A stretch of DNA of 64,000 nt from Pseudarthrobacter oxydans (GTDB taxonomy: Bacteria; Actinomycetota; Actinomycetes; Actinomycetales; Micrococcaceae), in NCBI RefSeq assembly GCF_013314975.1, contig NZ_JABTYH010000021.1, positions 1 through 64,000 of the forward strand, written 5' to 3'. The notes below the pieces were generated by a model, which worked only from the letters and a program-made list of their open reading frames with translations, had not been told where the DNA came from and made no database searches. Position numbers and translations under genes: made by a program. Each line of letters begins with the position of its first letter. The stretch's first letter is position 1. This document shows, one piece after another, positions 35,137 to 42,808 of this stretch.

Positions 35137-35801
35137 TCAAGGTGCTGATCGTCGACGACGACTTCATGGTGGCCAAGGTGCACGCCGGGTTCATCCAGCG
35201 GACGCCCGGCTTCGCCGTGGTGGGCGTGGCGCACACCGGCGCCCAGGCCGTGATCGAGACGGAACGGCTGCGGCCCGACCTGGTGCTGCTGGACATCCAC
35301 CTTCCGGACATCAACGGGCTGGACCTCATGCACCGGCTGCGGGACGTCGCCCCGGAGCTGGACGTGCTGGTGATCAGTGCCGCCCGGGAAGTGGAGACCG
35401 TGCGCAAGGCCCTCCGCGGCGGAATCGTGCACTACCTGATCAAGCCCTTTTCCCAATCGGACCTGCAGGAGCGCCTGGAGCATTACCGGAGTGCGTACCA
35501 AGGGCTGGATTCAGCCAAGGACGTGGCCGAGCAGTCGGACGTCAACCGGGTGTTCGGCCTGGACCGGACCGAGCGGCCGCTTCCCAAAGGCTGCAGCATC
35601 GAGACCCTGAAGCTCGTGGAGGCCACCCTGAATGCCGCCGACGGCGATCTTTCCGCGGCTGAGGTAGCCGAGCAGCTGGGAACGTCCCGCGTCAGCGCGC
35701 GGCGGTACCTGGAGTACCTGCACGACGAAGGGACCCTCGACGTGAGGCTCAAGTACGGCGTGGGGCGTCCGGAGCGGCGCTACGTCCTCAAGGGCCAGTA
35801 G
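35133..35801 (+). CDS. CitB/DcuR-type response regulator
   Basis: 222 residues. Receiver domain with phospho-acceptor Asp54 (LVLLDIHLPDINGLDL), acidic pair Asp8-Asp9 and Lys in LIKPF. C-terminal DNA-binding region ~165-215 (AAEVAEQLGTSRVSARRYLEYL) is the winged helix of the CitB family. Co-translated with the kinase. Most likely activates tctCBA when the carboxylate is present. Confidence 0.93.
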   Translation: MIKVLIVDDDFMVAKVHAGFIQRTPGFAVVGVAHTGAQAVIETERLRPDLVLLDIHLPDINGLDLMHRLRDVAPELDVLVISAAREVETVRKALRGGIVHYLIKPFSQSDLQERLEHYRSAYQGLDSAKDVAEQSDVNRVFGLDRTERPLPKGCSIETLKLVEATLNAADGDLSAAEVAEQLGTSRVSARRYLEYLHDEGTLDVRLKYGVGRPERRYVLKGQ

Positions 35802-35870
35802 CGCGCTTACCTGCAGGCAGCGCCTTACGGGCGGGCAGCGCCGCCCGATGCGCGCCCGCAGCCTGCCGGA

Positions 35871-36893
35871 TCAGCGCAGCAGCGTGTCCAGCAGCCGCGC
35901 GGCAACGCGTGCAGTCCGGCTGTCCACGTCCAGCGCCGGGTTCAGCTCGGCGATGTCCAGGTGCAGGAGCTTCCCGCTCCAGGCCACCTGCCGGCACACC
36001 GCGGCGATCACGGGGAGGGGCACGCCATACGCCGCCGGGGCACTCACCCCCGGCGCCACCGCAGCCGGCAGCACGTCAAGGTCGATGGTCAGGTACAGCA
36101 CGTCGATCCCGGCAAGGAATTCTGCCACGAAGGTGCGGACACGTTCGGCCTCGCAGTCCTCGTCCAGCAGGTAGCGCACCCCCAGCGTCCGCGCCGTGTC
36201 GAAGAGTGCATGCGTGTTGTTGGGTTCGGATATCCCGACGACGGCGTAGCGGAAGTCGCGACCCGCGGCCGCTTCCGCGCGGGCCATCTGCAGGAACGGC
36301 GTCCCGGACGTTGCCAGCGGCTCGTCCCGCAGGTCGAAATGGGCGTCAAGGTTCAGGATGCCCAGCCGCTTCCCGCCCCGGACCGCCGCAGAGGCGGCCA
36401 CCCCCAGGTAGCTCGCGAAGGCGGTTTCATGTCCTCCGCCCAGCACTGCCGTCACCTGCCCGGCGTCGATCAGTGCCGTGACGGCCCGGCCGGCGCGTTC
36501 CTGTCCGGCCTCAAGGTCACCGCCTGACACCACAACGTCCCCGGCGTCGTAGACGGCCCGGTCAAGATGGAACGCCAGCGGCGCCAGGACCTTGCGGATG
36601 GCCGCCGGAGCGGCTGCCGCGCCGGTGCGGCCCTTGTTCCGGCGCACGCCCTCGTCGCTGGCGAAGCCCAGCAATGTTGCGGGCCTGGCATCCTCCCCGC
36701 CTGGCGCACCTGTCACGCCTGCAGCACCCGCAGGGCCCGCCGTCCCCGCGGCGCCCTCCGTGCGGGTAGCTGCTGCCCCGCCGTCGTACGCCGTAACTGC
36801 CTGCCACCAGCGCCGGTGGGCGGCATCATCGCCGTCGAACCTCCCTTCCCAGGGCCGGGGCGGGAGGTCAATGTCAGGTATCAGGGGGGCCAT
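35871..36893 (-). CDS. hutG: Formimidoylglutamase-like ureohydrolase
   Basis: 340 residues. Arginase-superfamily metal motifs GGGHE, NLDAHFDLR and TIDLDVLP supply the His/Asp ligands of the binuclear Mn centre; HutG uses this fold to release formamide from N-formimidoyl-glutamate. An insertion of Ala/Gly/Thr-rich sequence (~43-68) lengthens the N-terminus. GGAGC precedes the ATG. It is 8.4 kb from hutH, but a hutU-like operator lies 55 bases upstream. Agmatinase or guanidinobutyrase are alternatives; the operator favours HutG. Confidence 0.82.
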   Translation of the reverse strand: MAPLIPDIDLPPRPWEGRFDGDDAAHRRWWQAVTAYDGGAAATRTEGAAGTAGPAGAAGVTGAPGGEDARPATLLGFASDEGVRRNKGRTGAAAAPAAIRKVLAPLAFHLDRAVYDAGDVVVSGGDLEAGQERAGRAVTALIDAGQVTAVLGGGHETAFASYLGVAASAAVRGGKRLGILNLDAHFDLRDEPLATSGTPFLQMARAEAAAGRDFRYAVVGISEPNNTHALFDTARTLGVRYLLDEDCEAERVRTFVAEFLAGIDVLYLTIDLDVLPAAVAPGVSAPAAYGVPLPVIAAVCRQVAWSGKLLHLDIAELNPALDVDSRTARVAARLLDTLLR

Positions 36894-36948
36894 GCTCCAA
36901 GCTCACCGCATGAGGACGGCGAAAACCAGCAGCGCCGCCGTCGCCATG

Positions 36949-36964
36949 TCCGGTATCCAAGATC
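36949..36964. promoter_or_regulatory. Hut operator-like site C, upstream of hutG
   Basis: GTCCGGTATCCAAGAT matches hutU site B at 13 of 16 positions, with the first 11 bases identical. It ends 55 bases from the hutG start and lies in the 181-base divergent gap to the antiporter gene. Confidence 0.55.
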
Positions 36965-37074
36965 GTCAGCGTCCGCCGGCAGCAGGGGCTATTGTGGAGC
37001 AATCCCTTCCCCCGGGGACCCCATCACCTTGTGTGCCGCACCGGCGCATCATATCCAGGCCGGAGAACAGCCCC

Positions 37075-38379
37075 GTGTTTGAAGCCCCCAGCATCCTCTT
37101 TGCTGCCGCAGGCGCGGCCGTTTTTACCGCAGCTGTCCTCCCCAAACTCCTGCGGAACATGCCGTTCTCCATGCCCATGGTCTTCCTGGGCGCCGGCATG
37201 GCGGCTTTCGCCCTGATTCCCACGCTTCCGGACCCGGACCCCATGGCGCACAGCGACTTCGTTGTGCACCTGACGGAGATCTGCGTCATCATCTCGCTGA
37301 TGGGCGCCGGGCTTGCTTTGGACCGCCCCGTGGGCCGCAAGCGCTGGGCCACCACCTGGCGGCTGCTGGGAATCGCCATGCCGTTGTGCATCATCGCGCT
37401 GACCCTGCTGGGCCTGTGGTTCCTGGGCCTCGGCCTCGGCGCTGCCCTGCTGGTGGCCTCCAGCCTGGCGCCTACGGACCCGGTCCTGGCCTCCGAAGTG
37501 CAGGTGGGTGAACCCGCGGACCACGACGAGGAGGCCAACAAGGAGGACGAGGTCCGCTTCGGCCTCACCTCCGAAGCCGGCCTCAACGACGGGCTTGCGT
37601 TCCCCTTTGTGTACCTCGCCATCGCCATCAGCATCGTGGGCTCATCCCCGCTGGCCTGGTTCCCCGAATGGTTTGCGGTGGATGTCCTGTGGCGGCTGGC
37701 CATCGGCGTGCTGCTGGGATTCCTCACCGGCAAGATCCTGGCACGGCTGTTTTTCTCGGCCGGCGCTGAAAGCCTCCGGCTGTCCAACCACTCGGAGGGC
37801 TTCGTAGCCCTGGCCGCAACCTTCCTCGCCTACGGTGTCACCGAGATGATCGAGGGCTACGGCTTCATTGCCGTGTTTGTCTGCGCGGTGACCATCCGCT
37901 CCGCCGAGCACACGCACGGTTACCACCGGGTGCTGCACTCCTACGTGGAGCAGCTGGAGCGGCTCCTGACCGTGGTGATCCTGGTCCTGCTGGGCGGTGC
38001 GATTGCCCGCGGGCTGCTTGCCGGGATCGGTTGGGCCGAGGTGCTGGTGGCGCTGGCATTCCTGCTCCTGGTCAGGCCACTGGCAGGCTGGATCGGCCTG
38101 CTCGGCGGCAAGACCGGACCGCGCGAGCGGATCGCCCTCTCGTTCTTCGGGATCCGGGGGATCGGCTCGCTCTACTACCTCTCCTATGCGCTGGGCAAGG
38201 GCGAGTTCGCCGGCCAGGCCGAATGGCTGTGGGCCTTCGTGGGGCTGGTGGTGGCACTGTCCATCGTGATCCATGGCGCCACCACCTCGCCGCTCATGAA
38301 CCGGCTGGACAAGCTTCGGGAAAAGAAGGCCCGGGCGTTGACAGGCGACGAAGGCCTGGCGCCCAACACTCCCGTGTAG
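37075..38379 (+). CDS. CPA1-type cation:proton antiporter
   Basis: 434 residues from a GTG at 37075 with GGAG upstream; the frame is open for 161 further codons, but that stretch overlaps hutG and has no membrane-protein character. Around 12 membrane helices; SSLAPTDPVLASEVQVG and EVRFGLTSEAGLNDGLAFPF are CPA1 signatures with the Asp that binds cations. It exchanges Na+ or K+ for protons at the membrane. A hairpin overlapping the stop may terminate it. Confidence 0.88.
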   Translation: MFEAPSILFAAAGAAVFTAAVLPKLLRNMPFSMPMVFLGAGMAAFALIPTLPDPDPMAHSDFVVHLTEICVIISLMGAGLALDRPVGRKRWATTWRLLGIAMPLCIIALTLLGLWFLGLGLGAALLVASSLAPTDPVLASEVQVGEPADHDEEANKEDEVRFGLTSEAGLNDGLAFPFVYLAIAISIVGSSPLAWFPEWFAVDVLWRLAIGVLLGFLTGKILARLFFSAGAESLRLSNHSEGFVALAATFLAYGVTEMIEGYGFIAVFVCAVTIRSAEHTHGYHRVLHSYVEQLERLLTVVILVLLGGAIARGLLAGIGWAEVLVALAFLLLVRPLAGWIGLLGGKTGPRERIALSFFGIRGIGSLYYLSYALGKGEFAGQAEWLWAFVGLVVALSIVIHGATTSPLMNRLDKLREKKARALTGDEGLAPNTPV

Positions 38380-38392
38380 GGCACCAGGCCTT
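38351..38392. terminator. Hairpin overlapping the antiporter stop
   Basis: AAGGCCTGGCGCCC (38351-38364) pairs with GGGCACCAGGCCTT (38379-38392), 13 of 14 bases, loop 14. A weak TTGGTT follows. Convergent NCS2 gene begins its end 68 bases away. Confidence 0.5.
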
Positions 38393-38459
38393 GGTTCGGC
38401 GCTGGCCGCGCCGGAGCCCTGCCGCCGCGCAGGTCGCCGCGCCGGTCGCCGGGCCGGGG

Positions 38460-39899
38460 CTACATGCCCAGTGCGGCCTCGATGGGACCCACCGCGAAGA
38501 ACAGCAGGAACGCGCCGGCCACGGCCCACATGAGCGGGTGGATCTCCTTGACCCTGCCCTGGACGGTGCGGATCAGGACAAAGGCGATGAAGCCGGCGCC
38601 CAGTCCGTTGGCGATGGAGTACGTGAACGGCATCAGGGTGAAGGTCAGGAATGCGGGGATGGCAATGCCCCAGTCCTGCCAGTCGATCCGGCCCACCTGG
38701 GACACCATCATGAAGCCCACCACCACCAGGGCGGGGGCAACCGCTTCGAAGGGCACCAGGTTGATGAGCGGGGTGAAGAACATGGCCACCAGGAACAGCA
38801 GCCCGGTGACGATTGAGGCCACGCCCGTGCGCGCGCCTTCGCCGATTCCGGCCCCGGCTTCCACATAGATCTGGTTGGAGGATACCGAGGCCCCGCCGCC
38901 CACGATCGCGCCGAGGGCGTCCACCTGGAGCACACGGTCGACGTCCGGGATGTTGCCGTGTTCGTCAACTGTCCCGGCCTCGTTGGCCAGGCCCACCATG
39001 GTCCCCATGGCATCGAAGAAGATGCTGAGGAGGATGACGAACGCGAGCAGGGTTGCGGCGACGAAGCCCAGGTGCTCGAAAGCGCCGAACGGGTTTGCCT
39101 TGCCGATCAGGGACAGATCCGGGGCGGCCCAGCCGGTGAAAGTGGGCGCCACCAGGGACCAGCCCTGCGGGTTGGAGGTCTCGCCGTCGAAGCTCGGCCC
39201 GATGTGCAGGGTCATCTCCAGAAGCACCGAAATGATGGTGGAGGTGATGATGCCGATCAGGATGGCGCCCTTGACCTTGCGCACCACCAGCGCGATGGTC
39301 AGGACCAGGCCGAAGATGAACACGGCGGTGGGCCAGCCGAGGAGCTTGCCGTCGTAGCCAAGGCCAACGGGCACGGTGGTGCCGGCGACATCGGGGATGC
39401 GGCGGACGAAGCCAGCGTTGACCAGGCCGATCAGCGCGATGAACAGGCCGATGCCCACCACGATGGCCGTCTTGAGCCCGTCCGGGACGGCTTTGAAGAC
39501 GGCGGTGCGGAAGCCGGTCAGGACAAGGATCAGCATGGTAACGCCGGAGAGCACCACCAGGCCCATCATGTCCGGCCACGTCAGCCCCGGGTTGGTGGCC
39601 ACAGTGACGGCCACGAAGGCGTTGACGCCCAGGCCGGTGGCAAGCGCGAAGGGGTGCTTTGCCCAGGCGCCCATAAGGATGGTCAGGATGCCCGCCACGA
39701 AAGCCGTTACGGCGGCTACGGCGGTGAACCCCAGCGTGGTGCCGCTGGAGTCGGGGCCCGAGAGGATCAGGGGGTTCAGCACCACGATGTAGCTCATGGC
39801 AAAGAACGTGGCGAAGCCGCCTCGGATCTCGCGGGAAAGGTTGGAACCGCGCTCGGTGATCTTGAAGTACCGGTCCAGGGCAGAGCCTTGCTTAAGCAT
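38460..39899 (-). CDS. NCS2-family purine permease (AzgA/PbuG-like)
   Basis: 479 residues, about 12 membrane helices. MLKQGSALDRYFKITERGSN at the start and FATFFAMSYIVVLNPLIL (helix 1), VNAFVAVTVATNPGLTWPD and SIFFDAMGTMVGLANEAG are typical of the guanine/hypoxanthine/adenine uptake subgroup (COG2252). GGAGGAC precedes the ATG. Monocistronic. Proton-coupled uptake of purine bases is the family role. Confidence 0.92.
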   Translation of the reverse strand: MLKQGSALDRYFKITERGSNLSREIRGGFATFFAMSYIVVLNPLILSGPDSSGTTLGFTAVAAVTAFVAGILTILMGAWAKHPFALATGLGVNAFVAVTVATNPGLTWPDMMGLVVLSGVTMLILVLTGFRTAVFKAVPDGLKTAIVVGIGLFIALIGLVNAGFVRRIPDVAGTTVPVGLGYDGKLLGWPTAVFIFGLVLTIALVVRKVKGAILIGIITSTIISVLLEMTLHIGPSFDGETSNPQGWSLVAPTFTGWAAPDLSLIGKANPFGAFEHLGFVAATLLAFVILLSIFFDAMGTMVGLANEAGTVDEHGNIPDVDRVLQVDALGAIVGGGASVSSNQIYVEAGAGIGEGARTGVASIVTGLLFLVAMFFTPLINLVPFEAVAPALVVVGFMMVSQVGRIDWQDWGIAIPAFLTFTLMPFTYSIANGLGAGFIAFVLIRTVQGRVKEIHPLMWAVAGAFLLFFAVGPIEAALGM

Positions 39900-40010
39900 T
39901 AGTCCTCCGGGGAAGTCTGTGGGGATACCTGCATCCTATGGTGGCGGCGGCAGGGCGGCAGGCATTTTCGCCTAGTCTGTAAGGAAGCCAACACAAGGAG
40001 CCGCCGCCGC

Positions 40011-40640
40011 ATGCGTCCCATCCGCCAGATCCTGACCCTGGGGCTCGTGCTCCTTGTTTTCGCCGCCGGTGTGCTGGGCCTCGCCGGGCCCGCCTCCGCG
40101 CATGATGCCGCCGAGTCCAGCACCCCGTCGGACGGCGCGTCGCTGCCGGCGCCGCCCGAACAGGTCTCGGTGGCCTTCAACAACAAGCCGCTGGGCATTG
40201 GCGCGGCGTTCTCCGTTAAAGACGCCTCCGGTGCGGAATGGGCGGAGGGGCCGGTGGACATCGTGGACAACGTGGCATCCCAGAAGCTGAAGGCCGGAGG
40301 CCCCGCGGGGGAGTACACCGTGGCCTGGCGGGTGGTCAGCTCGGACTCGCACCCCATCGAGGGGACGTTCGCCTTTACGGCCGCCTCTGCCGGGCAGGGC
40401 GCCGCGCCGGCAGCAAGTCCGACGGCGGCGGGTACAGTCCCAGCCCCCGGTACCGGTGCAGGCACCGCCCCCGCCATGGGGACTGCCCAGCCGGGGACCA
40501 CCGGTGAGCCTGAACAGGTGGGCTCAGGGGAGCCGTTCCAATGGAGCATCGTCATCTTTGCCCTCGTCGCAGTGGGGCTGCTGGCTACCCTTGCCATCCT
40601 GGCCCGCCGCCGGCTCACGGCCGGCACGGACGACGAATGA
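40011..40640 (+). CDS. CopC-like copper-binding exported protein
   Basis: 209 residues. Signal peptide 1-30 (cleavage ASA|HDAAE) leaves His31 at the N-terminus, the copper-binding N-terminal His of CopC. AAESSTPSDGASLPAPPEQV and WRVVSSDSHPIEGTFAFTA are CopC signatures, with the later His as a further ligand. Ala/Pro/Gly-rich linker ~130-170 and one C-terminal helix (IVIFALVAVGLLATLAILA) with a positive stop anchor it at the outer face of the membrane. No copD-like gene is adjacent. Confidence 0.9.
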   Translation: MRPIRQILTLGLVLLVFAAGVLGLAGPASAHDAAESSTPSDGASLPAPPEQVSVAFNNKPLGIGAAFSVKDASGAEWAEGPVDIVDNVASQKLKAGGPAGEYTVAWRVVSSDSHPIEGTFAFTAASAGQGAAPAASPTAAGTVPAPGTGAGTAPAMGTAQPGTTGEPEQVGSGEPFQWSIVIFALVAVGLLATLAILARRRLTAGTDDE

Positions 40641-40698
40641 TGGCGCGAGCCGGTCACGCCGGGGCCAGCAGCGCCGGGCGGCCTTGGCAGGTCCGGGG

Positions 40699-41334
40699 CT
40701 AGCAGGTCAGGGCCGCAAGGCTTCCGGTGGCAGGCTGGGCAACCGCATCAGGATGCACCCGGGCGGAGATTGCCTGGCCCACCGTCTTGGCCTGGCGCAG
40801 GACTTCCTTGGGGGAGGGCGTGATGAGCTCGCCAACTCCCACCAGGTAGATGCCAATGGCCCGCATGGCTGCGGTAAGGTTCCGGCCCACCGCCATGCCG
40901 AAATCATTGATCATGCGCCGGAGCTGGCTGTGGGCGCAACGGGTCAGGACAATGTGGTCCGCCACCAGGATTCCTGTAGGCGTATGCACCTCCCACTGCG
41001 GGGCTGAAGCAAGCGGCGACCCGCCGTCCACCATGGTCAGCTGGATGGCGCGGGTGGTGTTGCGCACGTCGACGTCGTGGCTGGCGGCGTAGTTCCGCAG
41101 GTGCCGCAGGATCTCGTTGCGTTCGCGAAGGCTCACGGAGTCCGCCGCGTCGCACCGCTGGAGGGAAGCTGTGTTGGCCGGTTGCGCGGCGCCAAGGAGG
41201 TCCAGTCCGTCCACCACGATCGAGTCCACGCCGCGGCGGCACAACTCGGCAGCCACGGCCAGGCCTGAAAGCCCCGTGCCAATGATCACAGTGGTGGTCT
41301 GTTCGGTCCCGGCACTCCCAGGCATGCTTGACAC
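40699..41334 (-). CDS. Truncated FAD/NAD(P)-binding protein
   Basis: 211 residues from a GTG at 41334 with GGAGG nine bases upstream; the ATG at 41325 is an alternative. TTTVIIGTGLSGLAVAAEL is the FAD-binding dinucleotide fold of flavin monooxygenases, but the protein is about half the normal length (>350) and stops after a segment GLELITPSPKEVLRQ-like. Either a remnant or a short dedicated binder; the intact, GC-rich frame argues against recent decay. A single long tail of unrelated frame is upstream. Confidence 0.65.
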   Translation of the reverse strand: MSSMPGSAGTEQTTTVIIGTGLSGLAVAAELCRRGVDSIVVDGLDLLGAAQPANTASLQRCDAADSVSLRERNEILRHLRNYAASHDVDVRNTTRAIQLTMVDGGSPLASAPQWEVHTPTGILVADHIVLTRCAHSQLRRMINDFGMAVGRNLTAAMRAIGIYLVGVGELITPSPKEVLRQAKTVGQAISARVHPDAVAQPATGSLAALTC

Positions 41335-41748
41335 TACAGTTTCCCTCCTTCGAAAGTTTCGGCAGGTGCGGGCGTCCTCGCCCGCTCGCGTCCCGTTACC
41401 CCCAAAGCCCGGCCGCAGTGCGTTGCCGGGCAGCTCTGACGGAATGAGGCAGTAGGCGTCCCGGACCAACAATGTCCTGAAGACTACAGAAGATTCGCGG
41501 CCAGGGATAGCCCAATCCCGAAACAATTTCGTCCAGGTGAAGGCGCTTTCCCGAAGACTGCCCGCTACCTGTGGATAACCGCTGTTTCCAGCCCCGAAGA
41601 GGCTTGCTAAGGCAGGGCCTACGGAGAATAGTGAGAAGCGGAAGCGAGCCTTTCTTCCCAGCTCAGGCGGGGGTAGGGGTGCACGTGGAATGGCCTGCTT
41701 CTGGCAGAATAGCCGCAACATCAGGCAGTATCGCGAGGAGGCGGCCCC
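41335..41748. other. Gene-free 414-base divergent region with one DnaA-box match
   Basis: Lies between the FAD-binding gene (-) and the two-domain universal stress gene (+), so it carries both promoters, which I cannot place with confidence. TGTGGATAA at 41570-41578 is a perfect complement of the DnaA box TTATCCACA; it is isolated, with no cluster, so an origin is not implied. No open frame with coding character. Confidence 0.5.
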
Positions 41749-42780
41749 ATGGGCGCACAAGAGTTGCATCCGGACCCGCAGGACGGCGGCAGTCCTGCCG
41801 CTCCCGAGGGGATCGTAGTCGGCGTCGACGGATCGGACCACGGCCAGTGCGCACTGGTGTGGGCAGCACGCGAGGCCCAGCGCCGGCGTCGTCCGCTGCA
41901 CATCGTCACCGCCTATTCCGTCCCGATCTTCGCGGCTTCCGGCTTGGACGGCGGATACGCCACCGTAGACGACTCCGTCATTCGTGAAGGCGCGGAGTCG
42001 ATCGTCAAGCAGGCCCTTGAGAAGGTGTCCACCTACGACATCGATGCCACCGCGTCCGTGGAGAACGGCGATGCCTCCGGCGTCCTGCTGGAGATGTCCG
42101 AAACTGCTGAGCTCCTGGTGTTCGGCACCCGCGGCCGCGGCGGCTTTGTGGGCAGGCTCCTCGGTTCGGTGAGCAGTGCACTCCCGGCCCACGCGAAATG
42201 CCCCACGGTGACGGTGCCCCTCATCTGTTCAGACCGGCTTGGCGAAACAACTGAGGACCGGCACATCAAGGCAGAGCAGGCCAAGGCCGGCCACCAGCGC
42301 GTGGAGAACGTGGTGGTGGTGGGCGTGGACGGTTCGGAGCAGGCACGGGTAGCCGTGTTGGAGGCAGCAGCCCAGGCTGAACGGCTCGGGGCCACCCTGC
42401 GCGTGGTCTGCGCGGTGCCGCAGTACAGCGGCTCCCTCGCGTGGGTTCCCGCCCCCATGGACCGCAAGGCGCTGTTCGCCGACATCCAGGTGACCCTGGA
42501 CGCCGGAATGGCCTGGCTGCGGAGCCACTTCCCGAATCTGCCCACCGAGTCCGAGCTGAGGGACGGCTCTCCTGTGGACGTCCTGGTGGACGCCAGCCGC
42601 CACGTGGAGCTGGTGGTGGTGGGTACCCGTGGCCATGGCGGGTTCACCGGGATGCTCCTCGGCTCAACCTCGGACGGGGTGCTCCACCACGCCAAGGGCC
42701 CCGTCATGGTGGTCCCGGACCGGGACGACCCGCGCCTGGCGGACCGTGCCCGGTTTGGGCCGGTACTCGGGGCAGCCTGA
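41749..42780 (+). CDS. Universal stress protein with two UspA domains
   Basis: 343 residues, ATG preceded by GAGGAGGCG. Domain 1 (~20-165) ends with GTRGRGGFVGRLLGSVSSALP, and domain 2 (~185-330) with VGTRGHGGFTGMLLGSTSDGVL, both ATP-binding Gly motifs. Two-domain Usp of the mycobacterial Rv2623 type, which arrests growth in hypoxia or dormancy. Only 28 bases separate it from the phosphotransferase-like gene, so they may form one operon. Confidence 0.92.
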   Translation: MGAQELHPDPQDGGSPAAPEGIVVGVDGSDHGQCALVWAAREAQRRRRPLHIVTAYSVPIFAASGLDGGYATVDDSVIREGAESIVKQALEKVSTYDIDATASVENGDASGVLLEMSETAELLVFGTRGRGGFVGRLLGSVSSALPAHAKCPTVTVPLICSDRLGETTEDRHIKAEQAKAGHQRVENVVVVGVDGSEQARVAVLEAAAQAERLGATLRVVCAVPQYSGSLAWVPAPMDRKALFADIQVTLDAGMAWLRSHFPNLPTESELRDGSPVDVLVDASRHVELVVVGTRGHGGFTGMLLGSTSDGVLHHAKGPVMVVPDRDDPRLADRARFGPVLGAA

Positions 42781-42808
42781 CCGGATCCCGCCGCAGGGGA
42801 GCGCCACG

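Noticed and set aside
34074..35501. 475-codon open frame opposite the sensor kinase
   Set aside because: Frame mirrors the GC-rich third positions of the kinase; no motif and no start signal.
36592..37074. 161-codon upstream extension of the antiporter
   Set aside because: Overlaps hutG on the other strand and has no membrane character; GTG 37075 has GGAG upstream.
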